Assembly: GCA_965224755.1 (NCBI GenBank) | Contig: OZ245061.1 | Coordinates: forward strand, 806,001-870,000 | Length of the DNA stretch: 64,000 nt | Reading direction: 5' to 3' | From: Hellea sp965224755 | GTDB taxonomy: Bacteria > Pseudomonadota > Alphaproteobacteria > Caulobacterales > Maricaulaceae | Notes under the pieces: generated by a model | Told to the model about the DNA's origin: nothing | The model's database searches: none | Seen by the model: the letters and a program-made list of their open reading frames with translations, nothing else | Made by a program: the position numbers and the translations under genes | Part shown: positions 14,478-23,012 of the stretch, one piece after another | Numbering within the stretch: the first letter of the stretch is position 1 | Layout of the letters: each line of letters opens with the position of its first letter

Positions 14478-15977
14478 ATGAGGGATGACGATCATAGTGT
14501 CAAAAACATAGATCGCCCCGCCCCGGATATGTATACAGGTGAGCCGCCCCTCCATAGCGCTCATAATACATGGAAACAGGTCAAAAACGATCTGTCTTAT
14601 GCGCTCGGCGCCAATGTCCACCGCTCTTGGACGGCGCGGCTTCGTATCTCTCAAGCCACTGACCGGATTGTAACGCTCAGCGCGCCGACTCGTTTTATAA
14701 CTTCAAAAATCGAGACCCAATATGCGGATACTTTGCGCCGCCTGTGGAAGAAACACGACAGGGTCGCCCCGCCGCGCGACGTTATGTTCTGCGCCGCCGC
14801 AGGCGCTGCGCCGATGCCAGCTGTGCCGGTCTCCAAAGCGCCGCGTACAAATAGCTTGATGGCCTGCGCTGCTATGCCGCCTGCCGAAAAACCCCCTGCC
14901 ATGGAGGCGGGTAGTGGCTCGGGCCACGGCAAAGAAAATCCGCGCGACCGTTTCACTTTTACCAATTTTGTCGTCGGCCCGTCCAATGAACTCGCCTTTG
15001 CCGTTGCCCGCCAAATCGCAGGATGCCGCGCCGCGCAATATAATCCGATTGTCCTGCACGGCACGAACGGTATGGGCAAAACGCATCTTCTCTACGCCAT
15101 TGAACATGCGGTCAAGCAAGCTGAGCCGGGCCACCGCGTGAGCCTGATCACCGCCGAAGCCTTTGTCAGCGCCTTTGTCAGCTCTGTGCGCGGCGGCGGG
15201 CGCGACGCGATTGATGCTTTTAAGTCCTCACTGCGCGATGTTGATCTTCTCATCATAGACGACGCTCATTTCATCGCCGATAAGCCCGGCAGCCAAGAAG
15301 AGCTTCTCCATACGCTCGTCTCCCTCGTTGACCAAGGCCGCCAAATTCTGATTGCAACAGACTGCCATCCCGATAAAATCGACAAAGCCGGCGAGCGCCT
15401 CAAATCCTATCTCTCCTCCGGGCTGGTCTGCAAGATCGGCGCGGCTGATTATGAGCTTCGCCTGCGGATATTAGACCGCCTCATCGCCCGCCGCCGCGCC
15501 AATGGCAATGAGACCCTCGCCATCCCACAAACGGCCCGCGACCATCTCGCCGCGCGGATGAATGCCACGCCGCGCGATCTCGAAGGGGCGTTTAACCAGA
15601 TCGTCGCGCAAAGCGAATTTCTCGGCACGCCGATTACGCTGGAAACCGTGCAGGAGACACTCTCCGACTCGCGCTACACTTCAGGGCAGCGCCTCACCGT
15701 TGACCGCATCCAAAAAGCTGTTTGCGAAGAGTTCCGCGTCACGCTCACCGATATGACCTCCAAACGCCGCGCCCGCATCATCGCCCGCCCGCGCCAAGTC
15801 GCCATGTATCTCTCCAAAAAACTGACCAAGCGCTCGCTGCCCGATATTGGCCGCCGCTTTGGCGGACGCGACCACACAACGGTTATGCACGCCGTCAAAC
15901 GCATCGACTCGCTCCGCGCCGAAGATGCCGAATTTAACGCCAAGATAGAAGCGGTAGAGACAGCGCTGAAACGCTAG
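14478..15977 (+). CDS. dnaA: Chromosomal replication initiator protein DnaA
   Basis: Binds DnaA boxes and melts the replication origin. The 499-residue protein has the N-terminal interaction domain (WKQVKNDLSYALG, W is typical), a variable linker (about 85-150), the AAA+ domain with Walker A GTNGMGKT (residues 195-202, a variant of the usual GGxGLGKT) and Walker B LLIIDDAHF (D261-D262), and the C-terminal DNA-binding domain with the DnaA signature FGGRDHTTVMHA. The start at 14478 has GGAG seven bases upstream; an ATG at 14433 would add 15 residues. Arginine content is high in the C-terminus. Expression may be controlled through the GANTC sites in the leader. Confidence 0.96.
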   Translation: MRDDDHSVKNIDRPAPDMYTGEPPLHSAHNTWKQVKNDLSYALGANVHRSWTARLRISQATDRIVTLSAPTRFITSKIETQYADTLRRLWKKHDRVAPPRDVMFCAAAGAAPMPAVPVSKAPRTNSLMACAAMPPAEKPPAMEAGSGSGHGKENPRDRFTFTNFVVGPSNELAFAVARQIAGCRAAQYNPIVLHGTNGMGKTHLLYAIEHAVKQAEPGHRVSLITAEAFVSAFVSSVRGGGRDAIDAFKSSLRDVDLLIIDDAHFIADKPGSQEELLHTLVSLVDQGRQILIATDCHPDKIDKAGERLKSYLSSGLVCKIGAADYELRLRILDRLIARRRANGNETLAIPQTARDHLAARMNATPRDLEGAFNQIVAQSEFLGTPITLETVQETLSDSRYTSGQRLTVDRIQKAVCEEFRVTLTDMTSKRRARIIARPRQVAMYLSKKLTKRSLPDIGRRFGGRDHTTVMHAVKRIDSLRAEDAEFNAKIEAVETALKR

Positions 15978-16023
15978 AGCTATCTATTGCGGGCATTTCA
16001 GTCCTTTCATTTTGTCTGTCTTG

Positions 16024-16086
16024 CCCTCTCTCTATTTGGGCCCTCTCTATTTTGAACCTCTCTATTTTGAACCTCTTTATTTTGGG
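16024..16086. repeat. 15-bp tandem repeat after dnaA
   Basis: CCTCTCTATTTTGAA occurs at 16042-16056 and 16057-16071, with degenerate copies before (16024-16040) and after (CCTCTTTATTTTGGG, 16072-16086). It lies 47 bp after the dnaA stop and just before a structured region. Confidence 0.8.
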
Positions 16087-16100
16087 GAGAAACGGGATGT

Positions 16101-16320
16101 CCGCATGTTCAGAGAAGAGCGCCGGGGGAACCGGTAGCTAGGGTGGGTTTTTGCGCTCCGTGAACATGCGGTGATGTCTTTCTCCGCTACCGGCCATCAG
16201 TGTCCAGTCGAGGGACAGATAGCACGCGGCAGGCCGCCCAGGCTTTGCGGCGTTAAACACAAAGCCCCAACGACAAACATCACGCCGCTTTCGAAACAGG
16301 TAACAGGCCTGCCCGCCCGA
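16101..16320. ncRNA. Candidate structured RNA downstream of dnaA (family not recognised)
   Basis: Several long-range perfect stems are present. CCGCATGTTCA (16101-16111) pairs with TGAACATGCGG (16161-16171), with GAGCGC/GCGCTC nested inside. CCGGTAGC (16131-16138) pairs with GCTACCGG (16186-16193), which interleaves with the first stem. TGTCC/GGACA (16201-16217) is a hairpin. GGCAGGCC (16228-16235) pairs with GGCCTGCC (16306-16313), enclosing GCGGCGT/ACGCCGC (16247-16288). The strand is not clear and no T run follows on either side. Motifs of tmRNA, RNase P RNA, SRP RNA or E. coli 6S RNA could not be matched. The gap 15978-16587 otherwise holds only the tandem repeat and a palindromic element. 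Confidence 0.45.
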
Positions 16321-16485
16321 ATAAAACGGCGACATAAGGGAGGATATGGAAAAGAGGGTGGGTCTGTGGGGAAGCTCCTGTGAATGACTTAGAGGCGCAC
16401 TCTATCACGGCTATGGACGCGGGGGATGAGATAGGTAAAAGCGCTGAGGAAACAGGGGTTTAGAGACACAAAAGCGGGGGTAAGC

Positions 16486-16584
16486 CCTTCGAGACGCCGC
16501 CAGCGGCGGTTTCTCAGGATGAGGGAAAAAACACAAAACACCCCTCATCCTGAGGAGCCAGCCCTTGGCTGGCGTCTCGAAGGA
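16486..16584. repeat. Palindromic intergenic element, CCTTCGAGACGCC type
   Basis: CCTTCGAGACGCC at the left end is inverted as GGCGTCTCGAAGG at the right; inner arms CTCAGGATGAGGG and CCCTCATCCTGAG are perfect inverses. It ends four bases before the stop codon of the convergent carboxyltransferase gene. Confidence 0.82.
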
Positions 16585-16587
16585 CGG

Positions 16588-18102
16588 TTACCTCATCACA
16601 AGCGCGACAAATTCACAGAGCAATTTCCGCGTATCGCGCGGATCTACGATGTCTTCAATGGCGAAGTGTTCGGCTGTGCGGAATGGAGATGTGACTTTAG
16701 TGAGGCGATCTTTTATCGCAGTTAGTTCTGCTTTTGGATCTTTGGACTTAGTGAGTTCGGCTTGGTAGGCGACTTCGACGCCGCCTTCCATCGGTAGGCT
16801 GCCCCAATCCCCGCTCGGCCAAGCGAAGCGGTATTGGAAGCGGCTATGATCTGACATTGCCGCGCCCGCCACGCCGTAAGCTTTGCGGATAATCACGCTG
16901 GCCCACGGTGTTTTGGCCAAATAAATAGCGTTCATGGCCTCAACGCCGCGCCGGATCGTAGCCGTGCGCTCGGCCTCCAGCCCGATCATAAAGCCGGGAT
17001 TATCGACGAGGTGTATCACCGGCAGTCCAAATTGTTCGGCGAGGGCGACAAAACGCTTGGCTTTCTCGGCGCTGTCCGCCGTCCATGAGCCGCCCAGAAA
17101 TGTCGGATCGCTGGCCAGCACGGCCACAGGCCAGCCGTCAAACCGGGCAAAGGCGGTGATCACTGCCCGGCCCCAACGGCGGCCCATTTCAAAGACGCTG
17201 CCTTTATCCGTTACCGAATCGACAATGCGGCGCATATTATAAGCTTTGGATTTATCGCGCGGTACGATGGAGAGGAGTTTTTCGTCGGCGCGATCTAGCG
17301 GGTCAGTCGTGTCAGTGCGCTGCAAAGCCGCGCCCGCATGGCTTGGCAAGTAAGAAAGAAAGCGCTTGGCCATCGCGAAAGCTTCCGCCTCGTCCTTGGC
17401 TTCGTCGTCTATGACGCCGTTGCGGGTGTGGATGTTCGAGCCGCCAAGGCTTTCCTTATCCTGCTGCTCGCCCAAAGCCGCGACAATGGCCGGCCCGGCG
17501 GTAAATATTTGCGACAGGCCTTTGACCATGACGGAATAATGGCTGGCCACCGCCCGCGCCGCGCCTAATCCCGCCGTCGGGCCCAGCGCCAGCGCCACCA
17601 CAGGCACACAGTCCAGATTTTTGACGACATGTTCCCAGCCCGGCACATAAGGCACATAGGTAAAGCCCATATCCTCGATCATCTTGACCGAGCCGCCGCC
17701 GCCCGTACCGTCAATCATGCGGATCAGCGGCAAACGCATTTCATGCGCCATCTGCTCGGCTTGGGTGAATTTACGGTAGATTGCCGCGTCAGCCGCCCCG
17801 CCGCGCACGGTAAAATCATCGGCGGTGGCGACGACAGGCCGCCCGGCAATATCGCCGCGCCCGAAGATGAAGTTGCTCGGCGTGAAATCTTTCAGATCGC
17901 CCTTGGCATTATATCTGCCTTTGCCCGCAATTTTACCGATTTCGCGAAAAGAGCCCGTGTCCAGCAGCATATCCATGCGCTCGCGCACATTTAGCTTGCC
18001 GCGATTTTTCTGGCGTTTCACTTTTTCGGCCCCGCCCATCGCTTCGGCCAGCTTACGGCGGGCGGTAAGTTCATCGAGTTCGGGCTTCCAAGAATTTGTC
18101 AT
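16588..18102 (-). CDS. Acyl-CoA carboxylase, carboxyltransferase (beta) subunit
   Basis: The 504-residue protein belongs to the biotin-dependent carboxyltransferase family (PccB/AccD5 type), which moves a carboxyl group from biotin to propionyl- or another acyl-CoA. Two crotonase-like halves are seen. The N-terminal half has LNVRERMDMLLDTGSF, GRGDIAGRPVVATADDFTV and DGTGGGGSVKM. The C-terminal half has SVFEMGRRWGRAVITAFAR, DNPGFMIGLEAE and KAYGVAGAAMS, forming the two oxyanion holes. The biotin-carrying alpha subunit is not nearby, so the exact acyl-CoA cannot be fixed. The ATG at 18102 is preferred over a TTG at 18117; neither has a strong Shine-Dalgarno. Confidence 0.88.
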   Translation of the reverse strand: MTNSWKPELDELTARRKLAEAMGGAEKVKRQKNRGKLNVRERMDMLLDTGSFREIGKIAGKGRYNAKGDLKDFTPSNFIFGRGDIAGRPVVATADDFTVRGGAADAAIYRKFTQAEQMAHEMRLPLIRMIDGTGGGGSVKMIEDMGFTYVPYVPGWEHVVKNLDCVPVVALALGPTAGLGAARAVASHYSVMVKGLSQIFTAGPAIVAALGEQQDKESLGGSNIHTRNGVIDDEAKDEAEAFAMAKRFLSYLPSHAGAALQRTDTTDPLDRADEKLLSIVPRDKSKAYNMRRIVDSVTDKGSVFEMGRRWGRAVITAFARFDGWPVAVLASDPTFLGGSWTADSAEKAKRFVALAEQFGLPVIHLVDNPGFMIGLEAERTATIRRGVEAMNAIYLAKTPWASVIIRKAYGVAGAAMSDHSRFQYRFAWPSGDWGSLPMEGGVEVAYQAELTKSKDPKAELTAIKDRLTKVTSPFRTAEHFAIEDIVDPRDTRKLLCEFVALVMR

Positions 18103-18144
18103 ATCTCTAAATGACAAATAGCGGGCAAGACGTCTATGTAAAAC

Positions 18145-18172
18145 TGAGACTTACCATAGGCGCTGATGTCAG
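18145..18172 (+). repeat. Partial copy of the dispersed CAGAcTTAAaTCTG / GGCGCTGAcgCCAG repeat
   Basis: TGAGACTTACCATAGGCGCTGATGTCAGC matches the right half of the fuller copies at 49487-49535 and 58131-58179 (pieces ACTTA and CATAGGCGCTGA are identical). It lies upstream of the carboxyltransferase gene. Confidence 0.4.
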
Positions 18173-18284
18173 CGGGGCAGGGTGCTGAGGATTATGCTAT
18201 TAATCCGAATATTATTTTTTCATATAAGTCTTCGGGATTTATTATCCGCCGCCTTCGCCCATGCGTTCTGAGCCTAGGGGATGT

Positions 18285-18839
18285 CTATTTGCCCAACATA
18301 GAGAGCGGCACGTCATCAGGTTCATAAATATCCGGTTTGTCTTTGACTAGCATTGAAAGCAAAACCGGCACGAATAGGATAATGATGAGTATGCGCAGGA
18401 TTGAGCCTGCACTGGGAATGCCTGTGAGCGCGAGCAGCGGCGCAAGCAGGAATAGGAATGCCAGTATGCCCAAGGTAATTAGGGCATTGGCGATATAGGC
18501 GCCGCGGGTTGCGCCTTTGTAAAATATGGTTGCGGTGTCTTTTGGAAAAGCTCTGTGGAAGGCAAGAACAAACTCTCGAAATTCATGTTTTTGCGCCTTG
18601 AAATTCATCGGGCCTTTATAGTGAATATTGCTGATCGGGTGATCTATCGGGGTGTAGACATGCAGCACCACGCGCCTTATCTCGGCCCGGCTGGGTTCGG
18701 CGCGCAGGCGCACGCTTTTGATCTTGGCCCAAGGAATATCCCCCGCCTCGCCTTTATCATCCGACCAGAACAACCCGCCCTCGGTAACGTCCCAAGTGAC
18801 CGTCGGTTTAAACGCGTTTAGGCGGTTTGTGTATTTCAT
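18285..18839 (-). CDS. Membrane protein of unknown function
   Basis: The family was not recognised. The 184-residue protein has a soluble N-terminal part (about 1-110) resembling a beta-rich PH-like fold (WDVTEGGLFWSDDKGEAGDI and PWAKIKSVRLRAEPSR), then two transmembrane segments (about 113-135, GAYIANALITLGILAFLFLL, and about 145-165, SILRILIIILFVPVLLSML) and a short acidic tail. The beta part probably faces the cytoplasm. It is the last gene of the minus-strand Sel1 cluster, 9 bp after a Sel1 gene, so it is probably co-transcribed with it. Confidence 0.65.
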   Translation of the reverse strand: MKYTNRLNAFKPTVTWDVTEGGLFWSDDKGEAGDIPWAKIKSVRLRAEPSRAEIRRVVLHVYTPIDHPISNIHYKGPMNFKAQKHEFREFVLAFHRAFPKDTATIFYKGATRGAYIANALITLGILAFLFLLAPLLALTGIPSAGSILRILIIILFVPVLLSMLVKDKPDIYEPDDVPLSMLGK

Positions 18840-18848
18840 GACGCGGGC

Positions 18849-20135
18849 CTATTCGCTAGAAATGTTAAGTTCATTGAGTTTTAGGGTGGCCTCAAGGCTA
18901 AGGTTTTCCTTGGCCATTTTTAAAAGCGTGATGGCTTTGTCTCGGTCGGCGCTTACGCCTTTGCCGTCCAGATACATCATGGCGAGACCGTATTGTCCGT
19001 CGCCATAATTAAGACTGCCCGCTTTTTCGTAATTAAGCTTAGCCAGGCCGTAGTCTTGCTTTACGCCTTGGCCATTTTCATAATGCCGACCCAAATAATA
19101 ATAACTGGGGCCGATCTCACTGATTTTGGATAAAATCCCGGCCCATTTGAACGCCTGCTCATAGTTTTGTGCGAGATGATCATCGCCTTCGTAATAAATC
19201 GTGTAGAGATTCATTGCGGCGCTAAAGCGCCTTGAACTGTTCTCTGTTTTGGCGGCTTTCTCTAGCCATTGCGCGGCTACGGCATAGTTTTTTGCCGTAC
19301 CTTTGCCGAACTGTAGCGCTTCGCCGTAAGCGAGTTGCCCTTTGCCGCTGCCGCCTTTTGCGGAGCGCTCATACCATGCTACGCTGGCGGCTAAATCTTT
19401 TTCGACGACTTTGCCAAGATTGTAGGCCATTCCAATCTCGTATTGGGCATCGGCATGTTCTTGATTGGCGGCCTTGAGGCGCCAATCAAATGCCATTTGC
19501 TCATTTTCCTCAACGCCTGAGCCAATATAATAGAGCAATCCCAATCGGGCCTGCGCGTCTGCGTCGCCGTTAAGGGCGGCTTCGGTGAGTTTCTTCGGCC
19601 CCAAATATGCGCGCTTTTTGGTCGGCGGCGCAGCAGGCTTTTGCCGGCCCTCTAATGCGTAGAGCGCGGTTTCCAATTCTTCTATTTCGTCCATGACGCC
19701 GTCAATACCATCACGGGATAAGCCCGGTAATCGCTTCGTTATTTCAGCAATACGGGCATTGATTTGCTCTCTCGTCATGGCGGGCGCTGCCGTTTCTGCC
19801 GCGCCGTCAAGTGCCAGTGCCTTCATCGCGGCGGGGGTAAGTGCGCCGCTAAGACCTTTGGAGCTGTCCAGCGAAAGTGTTTGCGTGTTCGGTTTGCTGC
19901 CCGATTTCTTCCTCAAGGCGTCGCGCTGCGCCAATACCTCTTTCGTATCGGATATCTTTAGCTTGGATAAATCCAGTGCAGGTAAGTCCGGCTCTGTCGG
20001 TACGGCTGTCTCCCGTTTTTTATAAAACGGACTAAACGGCGCCATGAACCGCGCGCCCATAAAATCAAGCAGGCTGAGAATTGCAATCGCCGAAACGGTA
20101 TACCCTGCCGTTTTTATAAAATTTGATTTTGCCAT
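18849..20135 (-). CDS. Sel1-repeat protein with N-terminal membrane anchor
   Basis: The 428-residue protein starts with a single hydrophobic segment (TAGYTVSAIAILSLLDFMGA) and continues with a charged linker. From about residue 190 it has a run of 36-residue Sel1 repeats, for example AQARLGLLYYIGSGVEENEQ, AQYEIGMAYNLGKVVEKDLA and GQYGLAMMYLDGKGVSADRD. Sel1 repeats form alpha-alpha solenoids that scaffold protein contacts. The ATG at 20135 has TTGGAG eight bases upstream; four upstream codons are less likely. It follows a 47-residue peptide gene by 29 bp and is one of four Sel1 genes here. Partners are unknown. Confidence 0.85.
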   Translation of the reverse strand: MAKSNFIKTAGYTVSAIAILSLLDFMGARFMAPFSPFYKKRETAVPTEPDLPALDLSKLKISDTKEVLAQRDALRKKSGSKPNTQTLSLDSSKGLSGALTPAAMKALALDGAAETAAPAMTREQINARIAEITKRLPGLSRDGIDGVMDEIEELETALYALEGRQKPAAPPTKKRAYLGPKKLTEAALNGDADAQARLGLLYYIGSGVEENEQMAFDWRLKAANQEHADAQYEIGMAYNLGKVVEKDLAASVAWYERSAKGGSGKGQLAYGEALQFGKGTAKNYAVAAQWLEKAAKTENSSRRFSAAMNLYTIYYEGDDHLAQNYEQAFKWAGILSKISEIGPSYYYLGRHYENGQGVKQDYGLAKLNYEKAGSLNYGDGQYGLAMMYLDGKGVSADRDKAITLLKMAKENLSLEATLKLNELNISSE

Positions 20136-20164
20136 TTTGTTCTCCAATTCAATTTTTATCGTCC

Positions 20165-20308
20165 TCAGTTTTCATCGTCTAAAGGGAAGGTGATATCCGT
20201 ATCAACAGGCTGCGGGATATTAGGCGGGGTTTTGTTGATTAAATAGACCGCGCCCAAAGCGGTGGTTCCAAGCATTAAGAGGGCCGCTATTATTTTTCGG
20301 GACTTCAT
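20165..20308 (-). CDS. Small membrane peptide (47 residues)
   Basis: Easily missed because of its length. From the ATG at 20308 it reads MKSRKIIAALLMLGTTALGA, then VYLINKTPPNIPQPVDTDIT and FPLDDEN. It has a basic N-terminus, one hydrophobic segment (about 6-24) and a proline-rich acidic tail, so it is either a single-pass membrane peptide or a cleaved secreted peptide. It sits 18 bp after the stop of one Sel1 gene and 29 bp before the start of the next, in the same direction, with GGCGGGA upstream as a possible ribosome binding site. Function unknown. Confidence 0.6.
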   Translation of the reverse strand: MKSRKIIAALLMLGTTALGAVYLINKTPPNIPQPVDTDITFPLDDEN

Positions 20309-20326
20309 CTTATCGTCATTCCCGCC

Positions 20327-22192
20327 TCAGTATCTAGGGCCGTCAATTGTCCATGCGCCTTTATAGCGGTATTCATAGGGACTGACCTTAGGGGGCGGGG
20401 TGTAAGTGGCGTAGGGAGAACGCGTAGCGGAGGATGAACCCTGCGAATATGTGGAACCGCTTGAATACCCGCCATAGCTTGAGCTTGAACTTGTAGAGTT
20501 ATAGCTACCATAGTTTTGGGCTTGGCGTTCCGCTACGCTATTAAAAAATCCTTGCACAGACCATTTGCTTACCTTCTTAGGTGGGTAATAATATGTCCGA
20601 GCCTGCGCGGCCTGTGCGGCGCGGGCTTGTGCGCGGCGCTGCTCGTCCCATTTTTCTTGCTGGGTAGCGCTCTTATAAGCGGCGGCTTTCTTATGGCCAG
20701 CGGCTTCTGCTTTGCTGTAAAACTTTATGGCTTCGTCCCGGTTTTTATCAACGCCATTGCCATTGGCGTAAAAATGCCCAAGGGCCACAAGCGCCTCTGG
20801 ATGGTCTTGCGCTGCGGCTAATTTATACCAGCTTCGAGCGGCATACAGGTTTCCCTTGTCATACTGGGCAATATAGCCCGTGCTATATTGTGCGTCCGCC
20901 AGTCCTTGGTCGCCGGCTTTTTTATAATAAGTTTGTGCTATTTGTTTGGACATGGAAACGCCGCGCCCCCACTGATACATTTTCCCGGTTATGCTTTGTG
21001 CATATTTATTTCCGCCGTCCGCATAGGGCATGGCAAGCGAAAATGCTGTGTTGTAATTACCCAGATCATAGGACCTTATCGCGTGCGCAATAACGGCGCG
21101 GGGCTGCTGCAAATTTTTAGCGAGCTTCATATAAAGCGCCTTGGATTTTTGCGCGTTTTCAGAGTTTGCGCTTTCATCGTCATAAAAATTTGCCAGATAA
21201 AGAATAGCTTCTGAAAAGTTCTGGTCTGCTGATTTACCGTACCAATACATTGCCATAGATGTAGATTTTTCGGTGCCTTGGCCGGTGCGGTAGAGCTGCG
21301 CTAATTTATGTTGGGCTCTGGCATTGCCGCTCTCGGCTTTGCTCTTTGTAAGCACGAATATATCTCTCCTAATCTGCTTACGCGATGCCTCGTCCAGCGA
21401 AATCAGGCACGCGCCATCGCCAAGGCGCGCGCCCCGTTTAAACCAGTGGTCTGCTAAGGCGGGAGATTTTGCGGCGCCGCTTCCGGTTTTGTAATTCATC
21501 CCCACAGTGTAAATAGAAAAGGGAAAGTCTTGCTGCGCGGCTTTTAGGTGCCACTGCATGGATTTGTTTAAGTCAATTTCAACCCCGGTGCCCTGCTCAT
21601 ACATAACGCCAAGCCTGGCTTGCGCGTCCGGGAAACCGCGTAGGGCTGCAAGTTCATAATTTTTAATCGCCTCCTTATAGTTCTCCCAACTTTCTTCTGC
21701 CATACCAATAAAATAAGCGCCCCGTGCTTCGCCTAGCTCCGACGCTCGCTCATAAAACTCATATGCTTTTGGCATGGATACGGGGCGCAAAATTCCCTTT
21801 TGGTGCATCTCCGCAGTGACACTAAAAGCAGGGGCATATTCTTGGCCAAGCGCCTTATTGATCCAATACGATACCTTTTCCTTGGACTGCCCTGTCCCTT
21901 CCGCATTTATATACATTTTGGCTAAATTCGTTTGGGCTTTGGCACTGCCCGCTTCCCCCGCAGGTGTCCATAATTGGATGGCTTTCACATAATTGCCCGC
22001 TGAATAGGCCGCATAGCCGTCGTCTTCAGTCTGTTTAATCCGCGCGGCCGCGAGCGCGGCGGGCGTTGGGCTGCGATCATAAATGCTAAACCCTTGCGGT
22101 AATTGCGTGTCAGTTTGAGCGCAGGCGATACTAGGACTAAAACACGAAACGGCGAGGGCGGTAGAGGCTAAAAATTTGATTATGATTTTCAT
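20327..22192 (-). CDS. Exported Sel1-repeat protein
   Basis: The 621-residue protein has a signal peptide (MKIIIKFLASTALAVSCF to about SIACA), followed by a TPR-like unit (AAYSAGNYVKAIQLWTPAGE) and about twelve Sel1 repeats, such as AQTNLAKMYINAEGTGQSKE and ALVALGHFYANGNGVDKNRD. The C-terminal 100 residues are low in complexity, with SSSSSYGGYSSGSTYSQGSS. The start at 22192 overlaps the stop of the upstream gene as ATGA, which indicates translational coupling; the longer upstream frame is not needed. It is probably periplasmic. A role in stress or envelope signalling is conceivable from the family only. Confidence 0.87.
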   Translation of the reverse strand: MKIIIKFLASTALAVSCFSPSIACAQTDTQLPQGFSIYDRSPTPAALAAARIKQTEDDGYAAYSAGNYVKAIQLWTPAGEAGSAKAQTNLAKMYINAEGTGQSKEKVSYWINKALGQEYAPAFSVTAEMHQKGILRPVSMPKAYEFYERASELGEARGAYFIGMAEESWENYKEAIKNYELAALRGFPDAQARLGVMYEQGTGVEIDLNKSMQWHLKAAQQDFPFSIYTVGMNYKTGSGAAKSPALADHWFKRGARLGDGACLISLDEASRKQIRRDIFVLTKSKAESGNARAQHKLAQLYRTGQGTEKSTSMAMYWYGKSADQNFSEAILYLANFYDDESANSENAQKSKALYMKLAKNLQQPRAVIAHAIRSYDLGNYNTAFSLAMPYADGGNKYAQSITGKMYQWGRGVSMSKQIAQTYYKKAGDQGLADAQYSTGYIAQYDKGNLYAARSWYKLAAAQDHPEALVALGHFYANGNGVDKNRDEAIKFYSKAEAAGHKKAAAYKSATQQEKWDEQRRAQARAAQAAQARTYYYPPKKVSKWSVQGFFNSVAERQAQNYGSYNSTSSSSSYGGYSSGSTYSQGSSSATRSPYATYTPPPKVSPYEYRYKGAWTIDGPRY

Positions 22193-22902
22193 TGCTCGCT
22201 TTTCAAATTTGCTAGCGCTCTTTTGGCGTCGTGATTGCCAGCGCTCGCGGCTTTCTCTAGCCAAGACCTCGCCTCTACGGGGTCTGTGTCCATGCCAAGG
22301 CCGTATTCATAGCGCGAACTAAGTTTGAGCATGGCCTTGGTCTGGCCCTCGGCGGCGGCTTGTTTTAGGTATTTAATCGCGCCCTCTGTGTCTGCCTCAA
22401 AAAGCCATTTGGCGCTTAATTTGTCTTCGGAGATTTGAAAAGCTGCTTCGGCGGATAGTGGCCATGTCGAGTTGCTAAGACTGACATATTTATCATTCTG
22501 ACCGTGTTTGGCGATAGTTTGTAAATAGGTGCGGTAGAGCCGCTTGTCGGCATCGTTAAGATCGCTCTTATACCGTTGATCCATAACCAACCAAAGTTGA
22601 GCATTAGGATTACCTGCTTTGGCCAAGGCGTTAATGCGCTCCTCTCTACCATCACCTGATATAAATGCTTTTTGGAACGTCGCAACGGGATCGCCGCTGC
22701 CAGCCGCTGCATCCATTTTTGTCTTATCGGCTTTGGCTTTCTTGGCCACCTGCCGTTCAAGCGCGCGCATAGCGTCTTTATCGCCTGCCGTCGCAGCCGC
22801 GACCAATTCTTTGGTTGTCATTTGCTTTTCAGGCGGCGCGTCTGCGCCCCCGCAAGCCGTGAGTGTTAATCCGAGTGTTATCGCTATTAATATGTTTTTC
22901 AT
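22189..22902 (-). CDS. Sel1-repeat lipoprotein
   Basis: The 237-residue protein begins with a lipoprotein signal ending TLTACGG, so it is probably anchored by lipid. An alanine- and lysine-rich helical stretch follows (ELVAAATAGDKDAMRALERQ). The C-terminal part has Sel1 repeats (AMLKLSSRYEYGLGMDTDPV and ARSWLEKAASAGNHDAKRAL). The ATG at 22902 has AAAGGA upstream. Its stop codon overlaps the start of the next Sel1 gene (ATGA), so the two are made together. Confidence 0.83.
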   Translation of the reverse strand: MKNILIAITLGLTLTACGGADAPPEKQMTTKELVAAATAGDKDAMRALERQVAKKAKADKTKMDAAAGSGDPVATFQKAFISGDGREERINALAKAGNPNAQLWLVMDQRYKSDLNDADKRLYRTYLQTIAKHGQNDKYVSLSNSTWPLSAEAAFQISEDKLSAKWLFEADTEGAIKYLKQAAAEGQTKAMLKLSSRYEYGLGMDTDPVEARSWLEKAASAGNHDAKRALANLKSEQ

Positions 22903-23012
22903 GGTTTGGTTTCCTTTACTTGAGTCAGGGTGAGGTTGTGGCATTGCTGGCTTAGGTCTTGCGCGAACATTTTATCATAAGGCGGCTTGGCTAGGGGGTT
23001 GGCGATTGTGAT

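Noticed and set aside
16101..16320. tmRNA, RNase P RNA, SRP RNA or E. coli-type 6S RNA
   Set aside because: Their diagnostic segments (T-arm and CCA end, GAGGAAAGTCC, SRP core loop) were looked for on both strands and not found; kept only as an unassigned structured candidate.
16138..16335. 65-residue reading frame on the minus strand in the gap after dnaA
   Set aside because: It lies wholly within the structured region with perfect stems, has no ribosome binding site and no protein-like features; a frame on the other strand overlaps it as well.
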